64,000 nt of DNA, taken from Epiperipatus broadwayi (lineage: Eukaryota; Onychophora; Udeonychophora; Euonychophora; Peripatidae). Shown here piece after piece: positions 1 to 10,793 of this stretch (position 1 is its first letter; every line of letters begins with the position of its first letter). The stretch spans positions 387,859 through 451,858 of the forward strand of contig JAQFVV010000506.1 in assembly GCA_028023455.1 (NCBI GenBank). The letters are read 5' to 3'. The notes under the pieces were generated by a model. The model was not told where the DNA came from. It was given only the letters and a program-made list of their open reading frames with translations, and made no database searches. The position numbers and the translations under genes are program-made.

Positions 1-780
1 TACTTAAGGTTTCAAAGATGAATTATGAATTTAAATTATAAATAAAAAAAACTTATCAATTGAAATTTCAGTATTGTTTTTTTTTCATTATTTATGATAA
101 TTATTAAGTATTGATTAATAATAATTTCATAATTATTCTCTCTATTTATCAATTATCAATTAATACATTTACACACTAAAATATGTATCAAAATTATTTA
201 TAAATATGATACCTCCATTAGTGAAATATAATAAAATAATGGCAATACTAATTCTATATATTTAGAAAAAACATTGAAAATATTAAATGCAATCCTAATG
301 AATTTTCAATGCTGAGTATTCTTGTCAAAGGCAACACTACTTTCAAAAAGTAACAAAAATATCTATGATAATGATTTAAATTAATGAGTGTTTACAACAA
401 AAAATATATTTAAGGTTGTATTCAATATTCATTATTTTATCAGATTATACAATTTTAGTATTACTGTTAGTGTTATATAAATATAGTTGATTAACATTAA
501 TAGTTTTAAATAGCTTTTATATTCAATCATTTAATTAAGTTATTACTAACAATCATTTTGTTTTATTGACTTAACACATGTTATTATACCTTTATATAAT
601 ATTAATTACAAATATACATCCTCCATCTTTTAGTAGGTCACTTAAAATCTTAAAATCATTTTTTTCTATTACTGATTCATCAGTGTGAACTTCATTTTTA
701 CATATATGTATTAAAGTAGCATTAATTTATATTAGTCTACTTGAAAACATTGACTTATTTAAATACAAAAAGAGTTGTTT
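1..780. other. AT-rich DNA, nothing recognised
   Basis: No open frame, RNA gene or clear repeat is visible. Composition is overwhelmingly A/T with short homopolymers. Confidence 0.6.
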
Positions 781-1085
781 CCCCCCACATAGATTATTGC
801 CTCGAATGGACAGTTGCATCCCCTTGATTGACTGTTCCTTGCTTCTTTTCTTTGTGGCTTCCTTGATGTTTGAACTTGGGATTCACTTGTTTTTTTTTAG
901 ATACTGGTGATACCTAATTTATTGTGTAAGGAGGTTGGACTGCTTTGAGCCACCTCCCAGCTGTATTACATCAGTGTAACACTGTAATCACTTTGACCCA
1001 CTGATATAGTGACAGAATGTGGTCCCTGCACATTTGGACCTATAAGATCTGTTATAGTAACTTAATAAAGGTTGTTTTGGGAAAA
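781..1085 (+). other. GC-richer segment ending in a polyadenylation-like signal
   Basis: This stretch has a balanced composition that stands out from both flanks. Near its right edge an AATAAA hexamer at about 1,063 is followed by a T/G-rich run (GGTTGTTTTGGG), the arrangement expected of a 3' transcript end on the plus strand. There is no long open frame. It could be the 3' UTR of a gene whose exons lie outside the window, or an unrecognised dispersed repeat. A chance AATAAA is common in DNA this AT-rich, so confidence is low. Confidence 0.25.
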
Positions 1086-2500
1086 ATACTTTTTTCTTAA
1101 ATTTAAACTGTACTTTATGATATATATTTAAAAGATTTAAAAGTTATCCAAGTATTCCAAAAAGCATTGCTACTACTATCAGTGATTAAAATCTCTAACA
1201 AATCTTTTTAATGTCATTTTGACAACTAGAACTTAACTACATAAATTTTTTTAGAATATATTGTAAGTTTGACTATCAAAAATTTGAAATAAATATTATT
1301 TTTTAGACTGTATTAAACTTTCATTAATAATATATTTTTTTTTTTTTTGGAATTATTCAACTTGATGCAAATAAATACTTAAAAGATACTAAATCTTGAA
1401 AAATGTAAGTATTATTATACAAAAGATAAAAACAATTTAAGTGCTCAAGGTAATAGAAGTATATTTATAACTTTCATTTTACCATTTCATTTATTTGAAT
1501 AAAAATATCTCAAAATGATAATGATCCTCAAGATTCATTTCATGCAAACCAGCACTCATCACTTGATTCAGGTTGGAACTTCTCTCATGTTTTAATATGG
1601 TATGGTTGATTCTACTCTAAAAATAATTAGTAATAATCATTTTGGTATTTATCGATGATGTAATTATAATTGTGTAGAAAGTGAGTTTGAGCTCTTCATA
1701 ATAAATTGTTAAAATTTGTCATCTTATTTATAATGAAGATTAATTATCTTGTAAGCTATTTTTGTTTTTACAGTTGGCCATTGACACTAACTCCATTAAC
1801 TTTAACTTGAAATCTTTACTATTTAGCTACTTACTACTAGGTGGTTATTAATTCACAAATAAATGTTGAAAGGTTAGCAATTGGTAAATGGTTATCTTTT
1901 TTTTAAATGGCCTTCTGAAAAACATTTTCAAGATCTACCCAACTTAGATTCAAACGTAGATTATGGGCAGAGTGTATGAATGCATTAATTATTAAATTTT
2001 AAATGATTTCATATAAACCTTGTTCTAAAATTATGATATTCAAGATGCAAAATAAATTTTGGTAATAATAATTATAATACTTCAAAGCCTTTGACAAATC
2101 TTGGTATAAGTCTTCTTTAATTGATTCTAATAAAACAAATTATTCATAAACAAATTTTAATAGCTGTAAGTGTGAATTCTGCTTATTTAAAATTTCTAAT
2201 ATTGATATTGTTTTAAGCTATAAATAATTTACATAGTGCAACTATATTCAAAGTTTGTTTTATCGAAAATGAAGTAGATAATAAACGCACACATAAATGG
2301 AAATCGCAGTATAAATTATTCTACAAAAATTATATGATAAATATATATGATCAATTTTACCCTTTTTGTAAATGGTCATATCTGGTCTATATCCTTTTTG
2401 AGGTAATACTTCAATGTTAAATGTGATTTTATTGTTCATACTCTAAAAAAAAAAAAAGAGAAAGTATTTCAAATTTAAATCATGGATACATATACATATA
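1086..2500. other. AT-rich DNA, nothing recognised
   Basis: No gene, repeat unit or inverted repeat was recognised here beyond poly(T) and poly(A) runs. Confidence 0.6.
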
Positions 2501-2501
2501 T

Positions 2502-2850
2502 GTTATTTGCAAATAGCTCTTAACAAACTTTTCAGAATATCCCCAACATCAGACCGGTTTCTACTACTGGCTTCCTTGGTGAGGTGCTAGAATATTCAAG
2601 AATTAGATTTAAAATACCAGGCTAAGCCCAGTACTTTACCTAATGGATAATTATTAAGTAGAAAATCTGAAATTTTCAGATATCTATATGTTTTCCAATC
2701 CAGCTAATCTAACTTAAATAGTCATATGGAACTGAACTGAGTTCAGATATACCACATATTAATAGCTTTAGCAATATAAAATTGATAAAGACTTAATAAC
2801 AAAAATATAATTACAAAGCTTGTTGAGAGCTATTTGCAAGCTCATTATAT
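2502..2850 (-). mobile_element. Diverged hammerhead-ribozyme element with terminal inverted repeats
   Basis: The segment is bounded by imperfect inverted repeats of about 26 bp. The left arm contains TTGCAAATAGCTCTTAACAA; the right arm at about 2,818-2,845 is its complement with few changes. Between them, on the minus strand, is a decayed hammerhead (2,536-2,586). The block CTGAACTGAGTTCAG, shared with the other hammerhead repeats of this window, lies near 2,730-2,745. A (TA)n tract starts 70 bp to the right. I read it as an old member of the same superfamily as the two satellite arrays. Confidence 0.5.
2536..2586 (-). ncRNA. Decayed hammerhead ribozyme relic
   Basis: Read on the minus strand, GAAA is followed by the palindrome-forming ACCGGT and the cleavage triplet GTC, and the stem I flanks still pair partly. 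The catalytic CTGANGA box reads CCAAGGA, so the copy should be inactive. Confidence 0.4.
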
Positions 2851-2915
2851 AATATTTTTAATAAAAGCTTATTAAATTAGGTCATGTAATATATGACTTG
2901 ATTTCTTTGTGTATG

Positions 2916-2919
<4 letters not shown>

Positions 2920-2954
<35 letters not shown>
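2920..2954. repeat. (TA)n microsatellite
   Basis: About 17 TA repeats. Confidence 0.95.
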
Positions 2955-2963
2955 CATAAAGAT

Positions 2964-2968
2964 TGTTA

Positions 2969-2999
<31 letters not shown>

Positions 3000-3007
3000 C
3001 AATCTAA
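2964..3007. repeat. Palindrome with a (TA)n core
   Basis: GTTAGATT and AATCTAAC flank a (TA)n core and form an inverted repeat that could extrude as a cruciform. Similar TA-centred palindromes occur at 4,858, 13,892 and 37,134. Confidence 0.8.
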
Positions 3008-3029
3008 CATGAGCTGGAACTCACAAAAT

Positions 3030-3200
3030 GTACTTCAAACCCTGTTCAGCCCAAGATTTAGGTCAGGGACTAACCTGGATTCGAACCCACTCCATAAGCT
3101 CCAGATCAAACACCTAATGAATAACATAATAGTGATGGCACATGAGAATTAATCTTAATCCAGCCGACTAGCAAAGCTGAGCAAAACAATGAGACATCTA
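3030..3200 (-). mobile_element. Degenerate tRNA-derived SINE relic
   Basis: On the minus strand the sequence GGGTTCGAATCCAGG matches the RNA polymerase III B box (GGTTCGANNCC) of a tRNA-derived promoter, at about 3,075-3,090. A convincing A box at the right distance was not found, so this is a relic or a partial copy. tRNA-derived SINEs are abundant in cephalopods, including octopus families derived from tRNA-Lys and tRNA-Arg. Confidence 0.5.
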
Positions 3201-3439
3201 TTACTATGACTAACCTAACATATATATCAACTAGGCTGTGCATTTGGAAGTGGAGAAAAAGAAGGAATTTGAACTACTCAAATAAGTTAGACAATAAAAT
3301 ATAGTTTAATATACTGACGAATTATTATACATTTATAAATTAATTATATACATTAGTGTGTGTGTGAATGAGCAAGCGGTTACATAGTGTCATCCTCATA
3401 TGCTCTTTCTTAGCTAAATAATATATTACAAATAAAAAC

Positions 3440-3560
3440 ACATCTTTGGTGGGTCCAATATTAAGATGCCAATCAGTTATTAGAAAGTTACATAAAATTG
3501 CTATTAACGCTTTGGATTACGGTTCTGAAACATGGTGACTAACATTATTTAGGGGAGCAT
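3440..3560 (+). pseudogene. LINE reverse-transcriptase relic (C-terminal part)
   Basis: The plus-strand frame through about 3,489-3,537 reads LHKIAINALDYGSETW and then a stop. The segment LDYGSETW corresponds to the conserved YGSETWTL region downstream of the reverse-transcriptase domain in non-LTR retrotransposons; the better preserved RTE copy at 14.2-15.7 kb has FTYGSETWTL at the same place. The flanks are too eroded to define the element or its clade. Confidence 0.45.
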
Positions 3561-4139
3561 TCTGAGATTCATTATACATATAAGATAAATTATTTTCACA
3601 ACATTAAGATTGTGAAAATAAACAAAAGACAGTTAAAAGATTATATTTGAAACTATGACAAAATATTTAATGAAAATCATTTGACAATAGTAAGACAAAC
3701 GCTTTATTTTTCCCAAGGCACATAGATACTCTTAAATAGATATATAAATTACGATGGTGGAACTGTATAAGACTGAAATAAATTTAATTAATAAAATAGA
3801 AGTAGTTGGCATTTATATATATTTTTTAAGCAAAGCTTAGTTTTAATATTAGAGCATTAAAACTGGGCCATGAAGCAAAAGAAATAATAATAATATGAAG
3901 AAGTTTGCGGTGCTGACATTGTGGCAAAAAGATAACAGGAAAAGTCATGCTTCTGGATGAAAAATGAAGTCTCACACCCCCTTCTTGGGTAGTGCTTAGA
4001 GAAAAGTAGATAGGCATGGCATGGCCCAGACTTTTGCTGGTATAACCGATGTGAGAGGCCTTTTATCTATATGAAGTGAATATGCATAGCACGTGCCAAA
4101 CTTACGGGATCACCACCAGAGGCATTTTATACAAAATGA

Positions 4140-4262
4140 ATGTGACTCCGGATAGCTCAACTATCTACGGAATGAGATATGAGAAGGAATCTATGGGTTC
4201 GAACTTGTCACAACCCCAGATTAGAAGACTAGAAGCACATAATATATATAAATATATATGAA
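4140..4262 (+). mobile_element. tRNA-derived SINE relic, tRNA-Lys-like head
   Basis: A box-like TAGCTCAACTATCTACGG (about 4,154) is followed about 30 bp later by GGGTTCGAAC, a B box-like element. The order, spacing and flanking CCGG resemble a tRNA-Lys gene from its D arm to its T arm, but the arms no longer pair well, so it is not a functional tRNA. A short A/T-rich tail follows. The tRNA-Lys resemblance is by eye. Confidence 0.55.
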
Positions 4263-4374
4263 GAGAGGCTAAATGTCGGCAATGCAGTAATGATAAATGT
4301 CACTAATGGCATGAAATATAATTTGTTGCTTTAAAATAGATGATCCTTGTTTGAATACTATAATACGCCATGCA

Positions 4375-4378
<4 letters not shown>

Positions 4379-4440
<62 letters not shown>
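4379..4440. repeat. Compound (TA)n(GA)n microsatellite
   Basis: About 24 TA repeats run directly into about seven GA repeats. Confidence 0.95.
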
Positions 4441-4857
4441 TTTTTACTTAGTAACTAAAATAGTAAAATATTAAAATTTCCCAAATACGTTAAGACTTTA
4501 TTTAATAAAAGAAACATTAAGATTTTCCCCCATCCCTTTTTCTGCTATTTAAAATAAAACAATCCCAACTTCGTTGATTTTACAATAACTGAAATATTTA
4601 AATACAAGATTTGAAATTTTAAGAGTATGAAAAATGAAGTAAGATTAGCAGTTATATATATATAACAAATTATAAGTCACCCTTTCAGAATTTAATAAAT
4701 AATTATAAAATAAATGTTTCAGAGCATTAATTAGCTTGAGTTCTGGATTTTCCACTGGGTAGAAAATCCAGAGTTAAACAAATATATTTTTATAATAAAC
4801 CAACATAAAATGTTGTCTCCTAAAAAACAAAACAAACTGGCGAACATATTAATTTAT

Positions 4858-4891
4858 AATGCATTATATATATATATATATATATATATAA

Positions 4892-4939
<48 letters not shown>
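4858..4939. repeat. (TA)n tracts with an ATGCAT palindrome
   Basis: Two (TA)n tracts are separated by ATGCAT. The left one is itself flanked by AATGCATTATA and TATAATGCAT, a TA-centred inverted repeat. Confidence 0.85.
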
Positions 4940-4941
<2 letters not shown>

Positions 4942-5269
4942 GAGGACATTAATATCCTTTTCATGAAGCTTTAGAAGAAAAAAATGACAGAAAAGATTTT
5001 TAGAAATTAAGCTAGCCAGGTTGTGAGATTGGCACATTAAAATTAAAAGCACACATAAAATCAAGTAATAAATAAATGACCGCACCAAAAATTAAAGAAA
5101 GTTAGAGCATATGAGATAGAATTAAATTTAAAGAAATAATTTGAGAGCAATTTACATATTATATATAGAAATTAACTAAGAGCAAATTACATATTAACAA
5201 AAACAAAGTTAAATCACATATTAGAGGAAATCTTGATAGATGAATTAGGCTAGATTTAGTTTGAGGTGA

Positions 5270-5720
5270 TGGCTTGGAAATTTACCTTTCAATTTTAAGA
5301 GTCCATTTTAAAGTATGGCACGTGCATGGCAATTGAAATGAAAGTTCTCCTGTGGCAGCAAGCTTCTATTAGCACACTGAAGTTCTTAGGTTGGGCTTTT
5401 CACTCTTGGGCAGCAGGATGGTACAGCCACGAAAGATGATGACCCCAAAAGGGTCGAGAAGTGATGGATTTACTGCTACATTATTTAAGTTTCAAGTGAC
5501 TTGTAATAAGTTTATAATCAGTTCTCTTGATAGTAGCCAATCTCTCTCTCAATAGTGGCTAATCTCTCCTGTGATTCCAAATTCATATTCCAAATTCAGT
5601 CATTTTATACTTTTTGTTTTATCAGTTGTTTTTTGAAGATGCAATTGTAAGATAACATCCAAAAATAAATTCAAATCTATTTCCAGATTAAAAATAGATT
5701 TGACAACATGTTTTTTAACA
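5270..5720 (-). repeat. Dispersed repeat R1, copy 1 (reverse orientation)
   Basis: The stretch around 5,630-5,715, read on the minus strand, closely matches 40,080-40,150 on the plus strand, including AAATCTATTT, GATTTGAATTTATTTTTGG and TTGCATCT. Both copies continue into a TATA-box-like TATAAA(A/T), then GC-richer sequence without coding potential. The TATA motif followed by a GC-richer leader suggests a promoter-bearing repeat such as an LTR or a MITE, but termini and target-site duplications were not found. Confidence 0.5.
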
Positions 5721-5966
5721 AAAGTATCTCTAATCTTAATCCTCTTTTAAGTAAAACTTTAATTAAAAATACCTACCCCAGATTAAAACAATAGTGCTTC
5801 CAACCCTTAATTATTTTTGGACAATTAACAACAGTCATATCTTCCATATTGGATTTTATAAAAAATATACAGTTTAATAGAAAAACAAGCAATTTAAAAA
5901 GAAAAAGTTAAAAGTGACATATAATAAATATTTAAAAACATCAATATTTTGTTAGTAAGTTTTGCT

Positions 5967-5968
<2 letters not shown>

Positions 5969-6004
<36 letters not shown>

Positions 6005-6024
6005 ATTTTTCTTTATATCATGGT

Positions 6025-6050
<26 letters not shown>
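5969..6050. repeat. Paired (TA)n microsatellites at the left edge of array A
   Basis: Two (TA)n tracts (5,969-6,002 and 6,026-6,050). The second ends exactly where the first satellite unit begins. Confidence 0.95.
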
Positions 6051-6055
<5 letters not shown>

Positions 6056-6149
6056 AAAAGATGGCGCTATACCAAAACCGCCGAACAAGTGTAAGATTTG
6101 TTTTACATAAACGAAAAAAGAGTCAGAAATTAACTACCTCTTTCATTTG

Positions 6150-6206
6150 CTCACCCCCAGATCAGCTGATTTCAAGCTGGTTTGCTATCCTCACTGGGAG
6201 ATAGAG
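6150..6206 (-). ncRNA. Hammerhead ribozyme, array A copy 1 (core mutant)
   Basis: The first base of the CTGANGA box is G instead of C (GTGAGGA on the minus strand). C3 pairs with G8 in the hammerhead core, so this copy should be inactive. Confidence 0.8.
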
Positions 6207-6566
6207 TATAGAAACTAGATCTAAACACTGACTCTCAAGTGTTTATGCAAAACGTTTCTATCAGATTGCAAGCGTGAATTTTTCAGACCGGTAAACTCTT
6301 CAAACCCAGCCTAGCAAGCTAGATATTTATATGGGTCTGATCTCAGTTCAGAATCACCATATAATCAAAGTCTCTGCAATATATATCATTGCAAGAAAAC
6401 TCTAAAGGTACATTTATGAAAAAACAAATACAAGTTAATCACGTAACCTGCTATCACTTGTTATTTATGTCCAAAAGATGGCGCTATACCAAAACCGCCG
6501 AACAAGTGTAAGATTTGTTTTACATAAACGAAAAAAGAGTCAGAAATTAACTACCTCTTTCATTTG

Positions 6567-6623
6567 CTCACCCCCAGATCAGCTGATTTCAAGCTGGTTT
6601 GCTATCCTCAGTGGGAGATAGAG
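6567..6623 (-). ncRNA. Hammerhead ribozyme, array A copy 2
   Basis: Standard array A form: CTGAGGA, stem II TAGC/GCTT (outer U-U mismatch), GAAA, stem III ATC/GAT inside a 10-nt palindrome, cleavage after GATC. Confidence 0.88.
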
Positions 6624-6982
6624 TATAGAAACTAGATCTAAACACTGACTCTCAAGTGTTTATGCAAAACGTTTCTATCAGATTGCAAGCGTGAATTTTT
6701 CAGACTGGTAAAGTCTTCAAACCCAGCCTAGCAAGCTAGATATTTATATGGGTCTGATCTCAGTTCAGAATCACCATATAATCAAAGTCTCTGCAATATA
6801 TATCATTGCAAGAAAACTCTAAAGGTACATTTATGAAAAACAAAAACAAGTTAATCACGTAACCTGCTATCACTTGTTATTTATGTTCAAAAGATGGCAC
6901 TATACCAAAACCGCCGAACAAGTGTAAGATTTGTTTTACATAAACGAAAAAAGAGTCAGAAATTAACTACCTCTTTCATTTG

Positions 6983-7039
6983 CTCACCCCTAGATCAGCT
7001 GATTTCAAGCTGGTTTGCTATCCTCAGTGGGAGATAGAG
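6983..7039 (-). ncRNA. Hammerhead ribozyme, array A copy 3 (stem I mismatch)
   Basis: Core intact. The 3' strand of stem I reads TAGGGG instead of TGGGGG, which breaks the second pair next to the cleavage site. Confidence 0.85.
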
Positions 7040-7398
7040 TATAAAAACTAGATCTAAACACTGACTCTCAAGTGTTTATGCAAAACGTTTCTATCAGATT
7101 GCAAGCGTGAATTTTTCAGACCGGTAAAGTCTTCAAACCCAGCCTAGCAAGCTAGATATTTATATGGGTCTGATCTCAGTTCAGAATCACCATATAATCA
7201 AAGTCTCTGCAATATATATCATTGCAAGAAAACTCTAAAGGTACATTTATGAAAAAACAAATACAAGTTAATCACGTAACCTGCTATCACTTGTTATTTA
7301 TGTCCAAAAGATGAGCTATACCAAAACCGCCGAACAAGTGTAAGATTTGTTTTACATAAACGAAAAAAGAGTCAGAAATTAACTACCTCTTTCATTTG

Positions 7399-7455
7399 CT
7401 CACCCCCAGATCAGCTGATTTCAAGCTGGTTTGCTATCCTCAGTGGGAGATAGAG
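7399..7455 (-). ncRNA. Hammerhead ribozyme, array A copy 4
   Basis: Standard array A form with intact core and stem I. It is the last minus-strand ribozyme before the inversion. Confidence 0.88.
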
Positions 7456-7700
7456 TATAGAAACTAGATCTAAACACTGACTCTCAAGTGTTTATGCAAA
7501 ACGTTTCTATCAGATTGCAAGCGTGAATTTTTCAGACCGGTAAAGTCTTCAAACCCAGCCTAGCAAGCTAGATATTTATATGGGTCTGATCTCAGTTCAG
7601 AATCATCATATAATCAAAGTCTCTGCAATATATATCATTGCAAGAAAACTCTAAAGGTACATTTATGAAAAAACAAATACAAGTTAATCACGTAACCTGC

Positions 7701-7704
7701 TATC
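7701..7704. other. Inversion junction of array A with 4-bp microhomology
   Basis: The direct unit reads CTGCTATCACTTG and the inverted unit reads ATATCTAGC; the junction reads CTGCTATCTAGC. TATC is shared by both parents, as expected of template switching or end joining at a microhomology. Confidence 0.8.
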
Positions 7705-7819
7705 TAGCTTGCTAGGCTGGGTTTGAAGACTTTACCGGTCTGAAAAATTCACGCTTGCAATCTGATAGAAACGTTTTGCATAAACACTTGAGAGTCAGTG
7801 TTTAGATCTAGTTTCTATA

Positions 7820-7876
7820 CTCTATCTCCCACTGAGGATAGCAAACCAGCTTGAAATCAGCTGATCTGGGGGTGAG
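7820..7876 (+). ncRNA. Hammerhead ribozyme, array A copy 5
   Basis: Reference copy for array A. Stem I is CTC-(TAT)-CTCCCA pairing with TGGGGG-(T)-GAG. The catalytic box CTGAGGA is at 7,832-7,838. Stem II is TAGC/GCTT around loop AAACCA, with three pairs and an outer U-U. GAAA is at 7,853-7,856. Stem III can form A-T, T-A and C-G inside the palindrome ATCAGCTGAT. Expected cleavage is after C7,866. All core positions of a type I hammerhead are present. Activity is inferred, not shown. Confidence 0.92.
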
Positions 7877-8236
7877 CAAATGAAAGAGGTAGTTAATTTC
7901 TGACTCTTTTTTCGTTTATGTAAAACAAATCTTACACTTGTTCGGCGGTTTTGGTATAGCGCCATCTTTTGGACATAAATAACAAGTGATAGCAGGTTAC
8001 GTGATTAACATGTATTTGTTTTTTCATAAATGTACCTTTAGAGTTTTCTTGCAATGATATATATTGCAGAGACTTTGATTATATGGTGATTCTGAACTGA
8101 GATCAGACCCATATAAATATCTAGCTTGCTAGGCTGGGTTTGAAGACTTTACTGGTCTGAAAAATTCACGCTTGCAATCTGATAGAAATGTTTTACATAA
8201 ACACTTGAGAGTCAGTGTTTAGATCTAGTTTCTATA

Positions 8237-8293
8237 CTCTATCTCCCACTGAGGATAGCAAACCAGCTTGAAATCAGCTGATCTGGGGGTGAG
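8237..8293 (+). ncRNA. Hammerhead ribozyme, array A copy 6
   Basis: Identical to the copy at 7,820 in core and stems. Confidence 0.9.
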
Positions 8294-8653
8294 CAAATGA
8301 AAGAGGTAGTTAATTTCTGACTCTTTTTTCGTTTATGTAAAACAAATCTTACACTTGTTCGGCGGTTTTGGTATAGCGCCATCTTTTGGACATAAATAAC
8401 AAGTGATAGCAGGTTACGTGATTAACTTGTATTTGTTTTTTCATAAATGTACCTTTAGAGTTTTCTTGCAATGATATATATTGCAGAGACTTTGATTATA
8501 TGGTGATTCTGAACTGAGATCAGACCCATATAAATATCTAGCTTGCTAGGCTGGGTTTGAAGACTTTACCGGTCTGAAAAATTCACGCTTGCAATCTGAT
8601 AGAAACGTTTTGCATAAACACTTGAGAGTCAGTGTTTAGATCTAGTTTCTATA

Positions 8654-8710
8654 CTCTATCTCCCACTGAGGAAAGCAAACCAGCTTGAAATCAGCTGATC
8701 TGGGGGTGAG
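8654..8710 (+). ncRNA. Hammerhead ribozyme, array A copy 7 (fully paired stem II)
   Basis: CTGAGGA is followed by AAGC instead of TAGC, which restores a fourth stem II pair with GCTT. This is one of the two best-folding copies in array A. Confidence 0.93.
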
Positions 8711-9069
8711 CAAATGAAAGAGGTAGTTAATTTCTGACTCTTTTTTCGTTTATGTAAAACAAATCTTACACTTGTTCGGCGGTTTTGGTATAGCACCATC
8801 TTTTGGACATAAATAACAATGATAGCAGGTTACGTGATTAACTTGTATTTGTTTTTTCATAAATGTACCTTTAGAGTTTTCTTGCAATGATATATATTGC
8901 AGAGACTTTGATTATATGGTGATTCTGAACTGAGATCAGACCCATATAAATATCTAGCTTGCTAGGCTGGGTTTGAAGACTTTACCGGTCTGAAAAATTC
9001 ACGCTTGCAATCTGATAGAAACGTTTTGCATAAACACTTGAGAGTCAGTGTTTAGATCTAGTTTCTATA

Positions 9070-9126
9070 CTCTATCTCCCACTGAGGATAGCAAACCAGC
9101 TTGAAATCAGCTGATCTGGGGGTGAG
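9070..9126 (+). ncRNA. Hammerhead ribozyme, array A copy 8
   Basis: Standard array A core and stems. Confidence 0.9.
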
Positions 9127-9485
9127 CAAATGAAAGAGGTAGTTAATTTCTGACTCTTTTTTCGTTTATGTAAACAAATCTTACACTTGTTCGGTGGTTT
9201 TGGTATAGCGCCATCTTTTGCACATAAATAACAAGTGATAGCAGGTTACGTGATTAACTTGTATTTGTTTTTTCATAAATGTACCTTTAGAGTTTTCTTG
9301 CAATGATATATATTGCAGAGACTTTGATTATATGGTGATTCTGAACTGAGATCAGACCCATATAAATATCTAGCTTGCTAGGCTGGGTTTGAAGACTTTA
9401 CCGGTCTGAAAAATTCATGCTTGCAATCTGATAGAAACGTTTTGCATAAACACTTGAGAGTCAGTGTTTAGATCTAGTTTCTATA

Positions 9486-9542
9486 CTCTATCTCCCACTG
9501 AGGATAGCAAACCAGCTTGAAATCAGCTGATCTGGGGGTGAG
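9486..9542 (+). ncRNA. Hammerhead ribozyme, array A copy 9
   Basis: Standard array A core and stems. Confidence 0.9.
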
Positions 9543-9902
9543 CAAATGAAAGAGGTAGTTAATTTCTGACTCTTTTTTCGTTTATGTAAAACAAATCTTA
9601 CACTTGTTCGGCGGTTTTGGTATAGCGCCATCTTTTGGACATAAATAACAAGGGATAGCAGGTTACGTGATTAACTTGTATTTGTTTTTTTATAAATGTA
9701 CCTTTAGAGTTTTCTTGCAATGATATATATTGCAGAGACTTTGATTATATGGTGATTCTGAACTGAGATCAGACCCATATAAATATCTAGCTTGCTAGGC
9801 TGGGTTTGAAGACTTTACCGGTCTGAAAAATTCACGCTTGCAATCTGATAGAAACGTTTTGCATAAACACTTGAGAGTCAGTGTTTAGATCTAGTTTCTA
9901 TA

Positions 9903-9959
9903 CTCTATCTCCCACTGAGGATAGCAAACCAGCTTGAAATCAGCTGATCTGGGGGTGAG
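9903..9959 (+). ncRNA. Hammerhead ribozyme, array A copy 10
   Basis: Standard array A core and stems. Confidence 0.9.
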
Positions 9960-10319
9960 CAAATGAAAGAGGTAGTTAATTTCTGACTCTTTTTTCGTTT
10001 ATGTAAAACAAATCTTACACTTGTTCGGCGGTTTTGGTATAGCGCCATCTTTTGGACATAAATAACAAGTGATAGCAGGTTACGTGATTAACTTGTATTT
10101 GTTTTTTCATAAATGTACCTTTAGAGTTTTCTTGCAATGATATATATTGCAGAGACTTTGATTATATGGTGATTCTGAACTGAGATCAGACCCATATAAA
10201 TATCTAGCTTGCTAGGCTGGGTTTGAAGACTTTACCGGTCTGAAAAATTCACGCTTGCAATCTGATAGAAACGTTTTGCATAAACACTTGAGAGTCAGTG
10301 TTTAGATCTAGTTTCTATA

Positions 10320-10376
10320 CTCTATCTCCCACTGAGGAAAGCAAACCAGCTTGAAATCAGCTGATCTGGGGGTGAG
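10320..10376 (+). ncRNA. Hammerhead ribozyme, array A copy 11 (fully paired stem II)
   Basis: Same AAGC/GCTT stem II as the copy at 8,654, four units away. Confidence 0.93.
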
Positions 10377-10736
10377 CAAATGAAAGAGGTAGTTAATTTC
10401 TGACTCTTTTTTCGTTTATGTAAAACAAATCTTACACTTGTTCGGCGGTTTTGGTATAGCGCCATCTTTTGGACATAAATAACAAGTGATAGCAGGTTAC
10501 GTGATTAACTTGTATTTGTTTTTTCATAAATGTACCTTTAGAGTTTTCTTGCAATGATATATATTGCAGAGACTTTGATTATATGGTGATTCTGAACTGA
10601 GATCAGACCCATATAAATATATAGCTTGCTAGGCTGGGTTTGAAGACTTTACCGGTCTGAAAAATTCACGCTTGCAATCTGATAGAAACGTTTTGCATAA
10701 AGACTTGAGAGTCAGTGTTTAGATCTAGTTTTTATA

Positions 10737-10793
10737 CTCTATCTCCCACTGAGGATAGCAAACCAGCTTGAAATCAGCTGATCTGGGGGTGAG
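10737..10793 (+). ncRNA. Hammerhead ribozyme, array A copy 12
   Basis: Standard array A core and stems. Confidence 0.9.

Larger units (their letters stand above)
6051..7704 (-). repeat. Array A, left part: four 417-bp hammerhead satellite units in direct orientation
   Basis: The starts TGTCCAAAAGATGGC recur at 6,051, 6,468, 6,884 and 7,301, giving a period of 416-417 bp. Units are nearly identical, differing by scattered substitutions and small indels. Each carries one hammerhead ribozyme, with its sense on the minus strand here. The block TGGGTCTGATCTCAGTTCAG, shared with the other hammerhead repeats, lies about 150 bp from the ribozyme. The fourth unit stops at CCTGCTATC, where orientation flips. 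No open frame spans a unit, so the repeat is non-coding. Confidence 0.95.

Noticed and set aside
4864-5088. Open frames with long Tyr-Ile runs (also near 5.9, 16.6, 27.8, 32.1 and 41.5 kb)
   Set aside because: They are (TA)n microsatellites read through in a stop-free frame; no coding support on either side.
7850-8160. Internal RNA polymerase III promoter in the satellite (TAGCTTGCTAGG and GGGTTTGAAGAC)
   Set aside because: The two box-like words are only a few bases apart instead of about 30-60, and neither matches well.
8654-10376. Four-unit higher-order repeat, suggested by the AAGC stem II variant recurring four units apart
   Set aside because: Other unit-specific variants (for example in the next unit of each) do not recur with the same spacing.
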